64,000 nucleotides of DNA. It comes from Gemmataceae bacterium (lineage in GTDB: Bacteria; Planctomycetota; Planctomycetia; Gemmatales; Gemmataceae). The translations under genes were made by a program, and so were the position numbers. Under the pieces are notes generated by a model. The model had not been told where the DNA came from and searched no databases. It saw nothing but the letters and a program-made list of their open reading frames with translations. Of the stretch, positions 49,753 to 58,571 are shown piece after piece; within the stretch, counting starts at the first letter, position 1, and each line of letters begins with the position of its first letter. The DNA lies in assembly GCA_901538445.1 (NCBI GenBank), contig LR594584.1:2407738-2471737 (forward strand), in the 5' to 3' direction.

Positions 49753-51534
49753 ATGACGGGAGCCGACACGACGCCGCCCCGCAAGGGGCTGGCGGTGCGG
49801 GTGCTCGGGGCCCTCGCCCTCGGCGGCGTCACCCTGGGGATCGCCGCACTCGGGGCGTGCGGGTGGAGCCGCACCCCGTCGGCCGGCACCGCCCCCGACC
49901 CGGCCGCCGACGCCGGCAAGGAGCCGACCATCGACGGCCGGCCGCTGTTCGCCGACTGGCCCAAGGGCCAGAAGCCCGAGGTCGCTATCGTCCTCACCGG
50001 GCAGACGTTCGGGTTCCTCCAGCCGTGCGGGTGCAGCCGCCCGCAGATGGGCGGGCTCGAGCGGCGGGCCGTGTTCCTCAACTCGCTCAAGGCGAAGGGG
50101 TGGTCGGTCGTCGGGTTCGACCTCGGCGACCTGTACCCGCACAAGTCGGCGATCGACGACCAGGCCCGGCTGAAGTACAAGTTCACGATGGACGCGCTCC
50201 GCGAGATGGACTACGTCGCCGTGGGCGTTGGCAAGACCGACTTCGCCGCCGGCATCGACAAGCTGCTCGGCGAGTACGCGGTCCAGAAGGAGCAGGCCCC
50301 GTACCTGCTCGCCGGGAACCTGATGGGGATGGCCAACGACAAGCCGCAGCCCCGCGAGGAGCGGTACCCGCCGCCCCCCGGCTCGAAGCGGCCCATGGTC
50401 GGGCTCGCCGAACTCGCGAACGTCGGCGGCGCGACCGTCGGGGTCGTGGGGGTCGTCGGCAAGTCGCTCGCCGAGGAGGTCAAGAAGGAAGACCCGAGCG
50501 TCACGTTCGCCGACAACGGCGCGATCCTCAAGGGGGCCGTGGCCGCGCTCGACGCCCAGGAGAAGAAGCCGCTCGTGAACGTGCTGCTGTACCAGGGCAC
50601 CTCGACCGAGGCCGGGCTCCTCGCCGCCGCGTGGCCGCAGTTCCAGATCGTGCTGTGCCAGGCCGACGACCCCGAGCCGCCGCAGTTCCCCGCCACCGCG
50701 AACGGCGGCCGGACGCTCATCGTCCAGGTCGGGCACAAGGGGCGGTACGTCGGCGTCGTGGGCGTGTTCAAGAAGGCCGGCGGCGGGCTCGACCTCCGCT
50801 ACCAGCTCGTGCCGCTCACCGAGGACTTCCTCACGCCGGGCAAGGAGGACGAGGCGCGCAAGGCGAACTTCGTGCTGCCGCTGCTCGAGACGTACTCCGA
50901 AACGGTGCGGGACCGGAAGTTCCTCGTGCGGGTGCCGAAGGCCCCGCACCCGGCCCAGATTCAGATGCCGAAGATGAACCTCAGCTTCGTCGGCTCGGAG
51001 AAGTGCCAGAACTGCCACCAGGCCCAGTTCGCCAAGTGGAAGGAGACGCCGCACAGCCACGCGCTCGACGCGCTGGAGAAGATCGCCAAGCGGCCGTCGC
51101 AGCGGAACTTCGACGGCGAGTGCGTGCAGTGCCACGTCGTCGGGCTGCACTACAAGACCGGGTACGAGGACCAGAAGGCGACGCCGCACCTGGCGCACGT
51201 CGGGTGCGAGAGCTGCCACGGCCCCGGCAGCGGGCACATGACCAACAAGGACAACGCCGGGCTGCAACTGCTCCAGATCCCCTGGGCGCAGAAGGCCGGC
51301 GACCGGCTCCCGGCTCTCGACGTCATCAAGAAGATCGGCGCGCTGCCGTCGATCGACCGGGGCAAGGTGCCGCTGAAGCCGCAGGAGTCGCTCATCATCA
51401 ACCGCGTGTCGGCGATGTGCGCGAAGTGCCACGACCACGACAACGACCCGAACTTCGACTTCTTCGTGTACTGGCCGAAGGTCGCGCACACGTTCCCGAA
51501 GGACGCCCCGCCGGGCGAGAAGCCCGAGAAGTGA
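49753..51534 (+). CDS. Fusion lipoprotein: N-terminal metallophosphoesterase/5'-nucleotidase-like region plus C-terminal multihaem cytochrome c (c554-like)
   Basis: AGGAGG RBS at 49741; PEVAIVLTGQTFGFLQPCGCSRPQMGGLERRAVFLNSLKAKGWSVVGFDLGDL...; four CxxCH: CQNCH, CVQCH, CESCH, CAKCH. Confidence 0.88.
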   Translation: MTGADTTPPRKGLAVRVLGALALGGVTLGIAALGACGWSRTPSAGTAPDPAADAGKEPTIDGRPLFADWPKGQKPEVAIVLTGQTFGFLQPCGCSRPQMGGLERRAVFLNSLKAKGWSVVGFDLGDLYPHKSAIDDQARLKYKFTMDALREMDYVAVGVGKTDFAAGIDKLLGEYAVQKEQAPYLLAGNLMGMANDKPQPREERYPPPPGSKRPMVGLAELANVGGATVGVVGVVGKSLAEEVKKEDPSVTFADNGAILKGAVAALDAQEKKPLVNVLLYQGTSTEAGLLAAAWPQFQIVLCQADDPEPPQFPATANGGRTLIVQVGHKGRYVGVVGVFKKAGGGLDLRYQLVPLTEDFLTPGKEDEARKANFVLPLLETYSETVRDRKFLVRVPKAPHPAQIQMPKMNLSFVGSEKCQNCHQAQFAKWKETPHSHALDALEKIAKRPSQRNFDGECVQCHVVGLHYKTGYEDQKATPHLAHVGCESCHGPGSGHMTNKDNAGLQLLQIPWAQKAGDRLPALDVIKKIGALPSIDRGKVPLKPQESLIINRVSAMCAKCHDHDNDPNFDFFVYWPKVAHTFPKDAPPGEKPEK

Positions 51535-51571
51535 CGCCGGCCCCGGTCGGCGGTCGCCCGCAAACGAAAGA

Positions 51572-51592
51572 CCCCCCGGAACGTCCGGGGGG
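51572..51592. terminator. GC-rich hairpin CCCCCCGGA-ACG-TCCGGGGGG
   Basis: 9-bp perfect stem at convergent junction. Confidence 0.7.
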
Positions 51593-51702
51593 CAACTCGG
51601 GGAAGAGTTGTTTGGAGCGACGGGGCGAAGGGCACCCGCGTGCCCCGCTCCCCGTCTGCCGGGCGAACGCGGCGGCCCCGCGGGCTTGCGCGGAAAAATC
51701 GG

Positions 51703-53598
51703 TCACCCAATTTTCACGCCGAGTTCCTTGAGCTGACGGGCGTCCACCGCGGCCGGCGCGCCGGTCATCAGGTCGCGCGCCCGCTGGTTCTTCGGGAACG
51801 CGATCACATCACGGATGTTCGTTGTCCCGGCGAGGATCATGCACCACCGGTCGAGGCCCAGCGCGATGCCGCCGTGCGGCGGCGCGCCGCTCTTGAGCGC
51901 GTCGAGCAGGAACCCGAACCGGGCCTGCGCGTCGGCCGCTTCCATGCCGAGGATCTGGAACACCCGGCTCTGCACGTCCTGCCGGTGGATACGGATGCTC
52001 CCACCGCCGACCTCGTACCCGTTCAGCACCATGTCGTAGGCCTTCGCCCGCACCTTGCCGAGGTCTTCGTCCTTCGCGAGGTGCGGCAGGTCCTCGTCCA
52101 TCGGGGCGGTGAACGGGTGGTGCATCGCGGCGAACCGCTTCTCCTCCTCGTCCCACCCGAACATGGGGAAGTCGAGCACCCAGAGGAAGTTGAAGTGCTC
52201 GGCCCGCGGCTGGAACGGCACCGGCGTGTACAGCTCCTTCCGCTTCTTGGCGGCGTCCACCTTCTTCTTCTCGGCCTCGTCGTGCGCGGCCTTCTCCTCC
52301 CACCAGTTCTGGTACAGCTTCATCTTTGCGGCGAGGTGAATCCTCAGCGCGCCGAGCGCGTCACACACCACCGCTTCCTTGTCGGCAACGAACAGGAGCA
52401 GGTCGCCGTCGGCGACGCCGAGCCGCTCCTTGAGCTTCGCCTTCAGCTCGTCGCTGAAGAACTTCTCGATGCTGCCGGTGAGCTTGCCGCCCTCGGCCTT
52501 CATCCACGCGAGCCCCTTCGCCTTGTACGTCTCGGCGACCTTCGGCAGTTCCCCGCCGGGCTTCAGTTGCGTGTTGCTGAACGTCGCCGCCGCGCCCTTC
52601 GCGTTGATCGCGCGTACGACCGCACCCGGCGTCTCGAGCGCCGCCTTCATGAACTGCGCCTCACTCGCCGCCGCGACGTCGCTGACGTCCACGATCTCCA
52701 GGCCGTAGCGCAGGTCGGGCTTGTCGGAGCCGTACTTCGCCATCGCCTCGGCGTACGACAGTCGCGGGAACGGCGTCGGGATCTTGACGCCCAGGCACTT
52801 GTCGAAGATGTCGGCCGCGAGCTCCTCCATGATCGCGAGCACGTCTTCGCGCTCGACAAACGACATCTCGACGTCGAGTTGCGTGAACTCGGGCTGTCGG
52901 TCGGCCCGCAGGTCCTCGTCGCGGAGGCACCGGGCGATCTGGAAGTACCGGTCGTAGCCGGAGATCATCAGCAGTTGCTTGTACAACTGCGGCGACTGCG
53001 GGAGCGCGAAGAACTCGCCGTTGAACACGCGGCTGGGCACGAGGTAGTCGCGCGCGCCTTCCGGAGTGCTCTTGCCGAGCAAGGGCGTCTCGACCTCCAG
53101 AAAGCCTTTGGCGTCCATGTAGTCGCGGATCGTCTTGCACACCTTGTGGCGCTGCGTGAGGACGCGCTGGATCGACCGCCGCCGCAGGTCGAGGTAGCGG
53201 TACTGGAGTCGCAAGTCTTCGTTCGGCAGTTCCTCGTCCGGGAACTCGGTGACGGAGAAGGGCAGGGGCGGGCAGGCGTTGAGCACCCGCAGCACCTTGG
53301 CCTCGACCTCAACGGTGCCGGTCGCGATGTCGGTCCGCTCCGCGCCGGGTAGGCGGTTGCGCACGAGGCCGGTGATCGAGACTACCCACTCGCGCCCGAG
53401 TTCTTTGCCTTGCTGGAACAAGTCGCCGGCGTCGGCCTCGAACACCACCTGGGTCAGGCCGTAGCGGTCGCGGAGATCGACAAACACCTGGTTCCCATAG
53501 GTCCGGGTGATGAGCACCCAGCCATTGAGGGTGACCGTCTGCCCGACGTGCTCGGTGCGGAGCTGTCCGCAGGTGTGTGTCCGCTGCCACTCAGCCAT
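51703..53598 (-). CDS. aspS: Aspartyl-tRNA synthetase
   Basis: ATG 53598: RTHTCGQLRTEHVGQTVTLNGWVLITRTYGNQVFVDLRDRYGLTQVVF...RYLDLRRRSIQRVLTQRHKVCKTIRDYMDAKGFLEVETPLLGKSTPEGARDYLVPSR...GFLLDALKSGAPPHGGIALGLDRWCMILAGTTNIRDVIAFPK. Confidence 0.97.
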   Translation of the reverse strand: MAEWQRTHTCGQLRTEHVGQTVTLNGWVLITRTYGNQVFVDLRDRYGLTQVVFEADAGDLFQQGKELGREWVVSITGLVRNRLPGAERTDIATGTVEVEAKVLRVLNACPPLPFSVTEFPDEELPNEDLRLQYRYLDLRRRSIQRVLTQRHKVCKTIRDYMDAKGFLEVETPLLGKSTPEGARDYLVPSRVFNGEFFALPQSPQLYKQLLMISGYDRYFQIARCLRDEDLRADRQPEFTQLDVEMSFVEREDVLAIMEELAADIFDKCLGVKIPTPFPRLSYAEAMAKYGSDKPDLRYGLEIVDVSDVAAASEAQFMKAALETPGAVVRAINAKGAAATFSNTQLKPGGELPKVAETYKAKGLAWMKAEGGKLTGSIEKFFSDELKAKLKERLGVADGDLLLFVADKEAVVCDALGALRIHLAAKMKLYQNWWEEKAAHDEAEKKKVDAAKKRKELYTPVPFQPRAEHFNFLWVLDFPMFGWDEEEKRFAAMHHPFTAPMDEDLPHLAKDEDLGKVRAKAYDMVLNGYEVGGGSIRIHRQDVQSRVFQILGMEAADAQARFGFLLDALKSGAPPHGGIALGLDRWCMILAGTTNIRDVIAFPKNQRARDLMTGAPAAVDARQLKELGVKIG

Positions 53599-53774
53599 TG
53601 AGGTTCTCCCGGGGTCTTCGCGGTGGTCGCGCAAGGGGACAGTATACGGACGCGGCCTTCCCCCGGGCGGTTCACGAGCGGCCGCACCCGTGGGAAATTC
53701 ACTCGCCTCGGCGGACCGGTGGGCTACTCTGTGGAAGTGCGTTCCTTACTGTTCGAACGTCCCAGGAGCCAGGA

Positions 53775-54791
53775 ATGGCCGCCCCCAGACCGACGCTGAG
53801 TCCGCTGCGGTTCGCGACACCGGGTCAGCTCGTAATGTGCCTGCTCTTGTTCTTCCTGCCGTGGATCGAGATCCAGTGCCCGGTGCCGGACCTGAACAAG
53901 ATCCAGGTCGAGCCCGGGAAGAAGGCGGCCCCGCCGGACCTGAAGAGCATGCCCTACGTCCCGCTCATCACCCAGTCGGGGTTCGAGGCCGCGACCGGGT
54001 CGTACACGTTCGCCGACCCGATGATCCGGCAGCAGATGGAGCAGAGCAAGGCGGCGGCGGCCAACCTGGAGAAGTCGCTGGACAAGAACGCCAAGGGGGC
54101 CAAGCCGGCCGCGAGTGATAAGGACGAGCCGGGCGCCGCGCCGCTCCTGTGGCTTTACCTTGTGGCGGTGCTCGGGGGCATCGCGGTCGGGTTCGCCCTC
54201 CAGACCGGTAAGGTGCGGCAGATGGTCCTCATCGGGTGCTGCGCGCTTGCACTGCTCTCGGCGGGCGGCCAGGCCGCGATCGGGTTCCCCATCACGCAGA
54301 AGATCCGCGAGCAACCGACGGGGATGCCCGGGGGCGGGGCCGGGGGTGCCGGCGGGGCACCCAAGATGAACCCCGACGAAGTCATGAAGACCGTGTACAA
54401 GGTCCCGTTCTTCCTCGCGCTGCTGTTCTGTGTTGGCGGCATCGTCACGGCCGCGCTCACCCCGAACGGGCCGAGCAAGCCGAAGCGACCGGTCGGTGAC
54501 GTGGACGACGACGAGGACGACCGGCCCCGCAAGCGGCGACGGGACGACGACGACGAGGATGACGACGAGCCCCGCCAGCGCCGGAAGCGCCGCGACGAGG
54601 ACGACGAGGACGACGACCGCCCACGCAAGAACCGCAGCGAGGACGCGGCCGACGAGCCGAAGCCGCGCCGCGAGGAGAAGCCCGGGAGGGCGGACAAGTG
54701 GGGGGACGCGGATCAGGGCGGCCGCGGGGCCACTGGCGGGAAGCCCGGGAAGCCGGCCGAGGACCCCGGCAACCCGTTCAACTTCGGGTAG
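53775..54791 (+). CDS. Hypothetical membrane protein with long mixed-charge (D/E-K/R) C-terminal tail
   Basis: ATG 53775; TM segments (LVMCLLLFFLPWIEIQCP, LLWLYLVAVLGGIAVGFAL, VPFFLALLFCVGGIVTAAL) followed by DVDDDEDDRPRKRRRDDDDEDDDEPRQRRKRRDEDDEDDDRPRKN. Confidence 0.8.
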   Translation: MAAPRPTLSPLRFATPGQLVMCLLLFFLPWIEIQCPVPDLNKIQVEPGKKAAPPDLKSMPYVPLITQSGFEAATGSYTFADPMIRQQMEQSKAAAANLEKSLDKNAKGAKPAASDKDEPGAAPLLWLYLVAVLGGIAVGFALQTGKVRQMVLIGCCALALLSAGGQAAIGFPITQKIREQPTGMPGGGAGGAGGAPKMNPDEVMKTVYKVPFFLALLFCVGGIVTAALTPNGPSKPKRPVGDVDDDEDDRPRKRRRDDDDEDDDEPRQRRKRRDEDDEDDDRPRKNRSEDAADEPKPRREEKPGRADKWGDADQGGRGATGGKPGKPAEDPGNPFNFG

Positions 54792-54803
54792 TGCGGGAAC
54801 GAC

Positions 54804-54835
54804 CGCGGCCCACCCGGGGGAACGGGTGGGCCGCG
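54804..54835. terminator. GC-rich hairpin GCGGCCCACCC-GGGGGAAC-GGGTGGGCCGC
   Basis: 11-12-bp perfect stem at convergent junction. Confidence 0.75.
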
Positions 54836-54859
54836 TCGCGCGCCGGGGGGGACCGGGGC

Positions 54860-55435
54860 TCAGTCCTCGCGCTTCGCCTCGGCGATGCTCTTGATCTTCT
54901 CGCCGAGCAGGGCCAGGTCGAACGGCTTCTTGAAGATGTCGTTGAACCCGTACTGGGCGAGCTGCTCCGGGGCCGCCTCGTCCTCGCTCGCCAGGCCGAC
55001 GATCAGGGTCGTGGCGTACGCCTCGTCCTTCCGCAAGTTCGCGGTGATCTGGATCGACTCGGCCCGGCCCAGGCTCAGGTCCATGATGATCGTGTCCGGG
55101 TGGAAGCTCCCGGCCAGGATGCCCGCCTCGAACCCGCTGTTCGCGTACTCGAACTTGAAGTCGTCGGCCTCGGGGAGCAGGTCCTTGAGCCGGTCGTTGA
55201 ACAGCTTCTCGGTGCCGATGAGCAGCACCTTGTGCCACTCCTCCTCCTCGAGTTCCCCGAGGGGCATCCCGTGCTCCTTGAGGAACCGGATGAGCTGCTC
55301 CCGCGGGATCCGGCGGTCCTGGCTCCCGGGGATGCGGTACCCCTTGAGCCGGCCCGAGTCGAACCACTTCGACACCGTGCGGGGGGCGACCTTGCAAATC
55401 TTGGCCACCTGACCGGTGGTGAACACCTTTTTCAT
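54860..55435 (-). CDS. Excisionase/MerR-type HTH fused to receiver (REC) domain
   Basis: MKKVFTTGQVAKICKVAPRTVSKWFDSGRLKGYRIPGSQDRRIPREQLIRFLKEHG; then KVLLIGTEKLFNDRLKDLLPEADDFKFEYANSGFEAGILAGSFHPDTIIMDLSLG...FKKPFDLALLGEKI. Confidence 0.9.
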   Translation of the reverse strand: MKKVFTTGQVAKICKVAPRTVSKWFDSGRLKGYRIPGSQDRRIPREQLIRFLKEHGMPLGELEEEEWHKVLLIGTEKLFNDRLKDLLPEADDFKFEYANSGFEAGILAGSFHPDTIIMDLSLGRAESIQITANLRKDEAYATTLIVGLASEDEAAPEQLAQYGFNDIFKKPFDLALLGEKIKSIAEAKRED

Positions 55436-56051
55436 CGCGAGTGACTCCGTTTGATCTCGCTCGACCCCGCGCCCCGCCCCGGCGGCTGCCGGCCATCCGT
55501 GGCGGGCGGCGTGTCTGCCCGTGGGGCTTCCTCGGGGCGAGGGGCTGAATCGGGCGCGGCGGGGGCCGCGGGCCGGCTCATGGGTTTAGGAACCTCAGCG
55601 CGAAGCCCTGAACCGGCGAAGCAAGCTGCCCTTCGGTCCTCGCGTCGGCCCTGTAAGGCCGGCGGGTCGGGGGGGTCGGGTTGGGTCACCCGGTTCCGTA
55701 AGGGGCAGCTCCGACGCTAACTGTTTCGACCAGACCGACCGCCCGACTTTCACAAGACCTGCGAAAGTGGGGAGTCGTCGGGTTCCAGCGTTCCGGCGGG
55801 TCTGGGGCGTTTGGGCGGGCAGGGGGTGGGTTCCGGGCACGGGCCTCCACGCACTGCCCCCCGCGCCGGGCCTGCTCGCCGGTCCGGGGCACTCGCACTG
55901 TCAGTTCAAATGATCGTTCGGGATGGATGCGTAACTTGGGTGTGAACTCTTCGCCGTGACGTGCCTTCCGTGGCAGGGGGACCGGTCGGTCCGGTTAGTC
56001 CGGTTCTGACGGGTCCGCGTCGTATGATACGCGACCGGACAAGGGAAGAAT

Positions 56052-56549
56052 TTACAATTCGAGCGGCGTGGAACTGGGGGCTTCGAGGTGCTTGGTGAAG
56101 ACGGCCATGCCGTCGCCGTCGGCGTAGAAGTCCGGGACGGACGCCGCGTGGGTGTACCCGTACTTGGCGTAGAACTTGCGGGTCGGTTCGTAGTGGGCCG
56201 TCGTGGACGTTTCGATGATGAGCAACCGCCCGCCCAACTGCCGGACGTCACCCTCCGCGTAGGCGAGGAGCCGACCGCCGAGCCCGCGGCCCTGCTGGCT
56301 CGGATGGACCGCGATCCAGTACAGGTGCCAGGAACGGTCGGTCATCGGGGTGGGGGCGTGGTAGACGTACCCGAGCGGGCGGCCGCCCTCGTCCCACGCG
56401 AACGCCCGGTGGCCGGCGGACTCGTTCCCGGCGTGGTAGTCGTCGAGCACCTCCCGGAGCGCGTCGAGTTCCAGCGGCTTGAAGAACCCGGTGTCGGCGG
56501 TGAGCCGCACGAGTGCGTCGGTGTCTGCGGGCGTGACGGGTCGGATCAT
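56052..56549 (-). CDS. GNAT-family N-acetyltransferase
   Basis: MIRPVTPADTDALVRLTADTGFFKPLELDALREVLDDY...WHLYWIAVHPSQQGRGLGGRLLAYAEGDVRQLGGRLLIIETSTTAHYEPTRKFYAKYGY. Confidence 0.92.
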   Translation of the reverse strand: MIRPVTPADTDALVRLTADTGFFKPLELDALREVLDDYHAGNESAGHRAFAWDEGGRPLGYVYHAPTPMTDRSWHLYWIAVHPSQQGRGLGGRLLAYAEGDVRQLGGRLLIIETSTTAHYEPTRKFYAKYGYTHAASVPDFYADGDGMAVFTKHLEAPSSTPLEL

Positions 56550-56563
56550 AACTCGCAAACATA

Positions 56564-57169
56564 TCACGGCCGCTGCTGCTCGAACAGGTCCGACGTGCGG
56601 CACCAGAACGCGCCGCCGAGGCGGGCAACGGTCTCGAGCTTCCGCGGATCAACCCCGCCCTTGCCGTCGAGCACCGCGTCGGCGACGTGCATCATCACCA
56701 CCTCGCCGATCACCAGGTTCGCCGCGATCGGCCCGGTCCCGCACGGGACGATCTGCTTCACCAGACACTCCAGCGCGACCGGCGACTCGGCGATCCGCGG
56801 CGGCTTCACCTTCACGCTCGGCACCGTCGTGAGGCCCGCGAGCGAGACCTCGCTCTCCGACGGCGGAACTTCCTTCGACGTGAGGTTCACCTTCTCTGCG
56901 AGTGACGCGACCGAGGCGTGAACGACAAACTCGCCGAGCCGTTCGAGGTTCAGGAGCGTGTCCTTCTTTGTGCCGTCCCGGCGAAGCGTCGGCGAGAACA
57001 CGACGACCGGCGGGTTGGCCCCGAAGGCGTTGAAGAAGCTGAACGGCGCGAGATTCACCACGCCCGAGGGCGAGAGCGTCGTCACCCACGCGATGGGCCG
57101 CGGTGTGACGACACCGACGACGTACTGGTACACCTCGGGCACGGGCGTCGAAGACGGGTCGATCTGCAT
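56564..57169 (-). CDS. Flavin reductase-like (FMN-binding split barrel) protein
   Basis: VYQYVVGVVTPRPIAWVTTLSPSGVVNLAPFSFFNAFGANPPVVVFSP...DTLLNLERLGEFVVHASVASLAEKVNLTSKEVP. Confidence 0.9.
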   Translation of the reverse strand: MQIDPSSTPVPEVYQYVVGVVTPRPIAWVTTLSPSGVVNLAPFSFFNAFGANPPVVVFSPTLRRDGTKKDTLLNLERLGEFVVHASVASLAEKVNLTSKEVPPSESEVSLAGLTTVPSVKVKPPRIAESPVALECLVKQIVPCGTGPIAANLVIGEVVMMHVADAVLDGKGGVDPRKLETVARLGGAFWCRTSDLFEQQRP

Positions 57170-57174
57170 GTGCG

Positions 57175-58350
57175 TTAGTCCAGCCAGCTCATCGGGTAGT
57201 TTGGGTCGTCGAGTTCGACGGCCTGCTTGGTCAGGAATAGGGGGCGGAACGTGTCCACCATCACGGCGAGTTCGTCGGTGCGGGTCGCGTCGCGGCTCGC
57301 GACGATGGTGCCGGGGTGCGGGCCGTGCGGGATGCCGTGCGGGTGCAGGGTGAACGAGCCCTCCTCCACCCCGCGGCGGCTCCCGAACTTCCCGCGGACG
57401 TAGTACAGCACCTCGTCGCTCTCGACGTTGCTGTGCGCGTACGGCACCTTGATCGCGTCGGGGTGCGTGTCGAGCACTCGCGGGGCGAACGTGCAGACCA
57501 CGAACCCGCCCTCGCTCTCGAACGTCTGGTGGATCGGCGGCGGCTGGTGGATCGTCCCGGTGATCGGCTCGAAGTCGTCGGCGTTGAACGTGAAGGGGTA
57601 CACGAACCCGTCCCACCCGACCACGTCGAACGGGTGGTGCGCCAGCGTGTACCGCGTGAGCCGCTCGCCGTCCTTGATGAGCACGGGAACGTCTTGCTCC
57701 TTGTCAATGACGAGCGGGTCGCACGGGCCGTGCAGGTCGCGCTCGCAGAACGGCGCGCCGAGCTTGAACTGCCCCTCAGGGTTCAGATAGCGCCTCGGGA
57801 AGTCGATCAGACCTGGCGACTCGATGATGAGCAAATCGGGTTGGCCGGCGGCGGTGTCGAAGGCGAGTTCGTAGGTTGTGCAGCGCGGAATAACGACGTA
57901 GTCGAACGGCTTGAACGGTAGCTCGCCGAAGTGCGTGAGCAGCTTCCCGCGGCCCTTGTGGACGAAGACGATCTCGTCGGCGAGCGCGTTGCGGAACAAC
58001 TCCTGCTGCGCCTGCGTCGGCCGGCACCGCCACATCGTCACGTCGTTATTCGTGAACAGCGGGAGGCGGCCGGTGACCGGGTCGCCCTTCGCCGCTATGC
58101 CGCCGCTCTTGAGGTGGTGGTGCCGCAGCGCCCGCTGCTCGGACCGCTCGACTGGCCACGTCCCGGCGGCCTCGACCTTGCGGACGCGGGTCGGGGGCCG
58201 AAGGTGGTACGCGATCGAGTGCGCCCGGCTGAACCCGTGGGTGCTGATGACCTCTTCGTAGTAGATGCCCTCGCCCTTGTACCCCGGCTCGACGCGGTGC
58301 GCCGTGTGCCGCTTCTTCGGGACGCTGCCGACGGAGAGGTAGCGGGGCAT
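57175..58350 (-). CDS. hmgA: Homogentisate 1,2-dioxygenase
   Basis: GYKGEGIYYEEVISTHGFSRAHSIAYHLRPPTRV...DEIVFVHKGRGKLLTHFGELPFKPFDYVVIPRCTTYEL...ARDLHGPCDP-like; HGIPHGPHPGTI. Confidence 0.92.
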   Translation of the reverse strand: MPRYLSVGSVPKKRHTAHRVEPGYKGEGIYYEEVISTHGFSRAHSIAYHLRPPTRVRKVEAAGTWPVERSEQRALRHHHLKSGGIAAKGDPVTGRLPLFTNNDVTMWRCRPTQAQQELFRNALADEIVFVHKGRGKLLTHFGELPFKPFDYVVIPRCTTYELAFDTAAGQPDLLIIESPGLIDFPRRYLNPEGQFKLGAPFCERDLHGPCDPLVIDKEQDVPVLIKDGERLTRYTLAHHPFDVVGWDGFVYPFTFNADDFEPITGTIHQPPPIHQTFESEGGFVVCTFAPRVLDTHPDAIKVPYAHSNVESDEVLYYVRGKFGSRRGVEEGSFTLHPHGIPHGPHPGTIVASRDATRTDELAVMVDTFRPLFLTKQAVELDDPNYPMSWLD

Positions 58351-58364
58351 GGTGTGTTCTCACC

Positions 58365-58423
58365 GTGGTCCACTCGCAGAGCGAGCGGTCAGGAACCATC
58401 CGCTCGCGGAGCGAGCGGACCAC
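58365..58423. repeat. Imperfect inverted repeat (24-nt arms) upstream of hmgA
   Basis: GTGGTCCACTCGCAGAGCGAGCGG ... CCGCTCGCGGAGCGAGCGGACCAC, with GAGCGAGCGG also directly repeated. Confidence 0.75.
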
Positions 58424-58439
58424 TTTGAAGACTCGCGGC

Positions 58440-58462
58440 GTGGCCCAGCACCCGCGGGCCAC
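58440..58462. terminator. Hairpin GTGGCCC-AGCACCCGC-GGGCCAC between the 71-aa ORF and hmgA
   Basis: 7-bp perfect stem, 9-nt loop. Confidence 0.45.
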
Positions 58463-58571
58463 CCTTGAGAAGCGAGCACGTCGGCGTCCAGCCGAGTCGC
58501 ACCCGGCGGGCAAGGAGTTCGTCGGCGCTCGGCTTGTGGGCCCAGACGGCGACCGCCGCCAGTTCCCCGAA

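Noticed and set aside
55580-55920. RNase P or SRP RNA in the long intergenic region
   Set aside because: Conserved RNase P (GAGGAAAGTCC) and SRP (GGAAGCAGC-type) cores not found on either strand.
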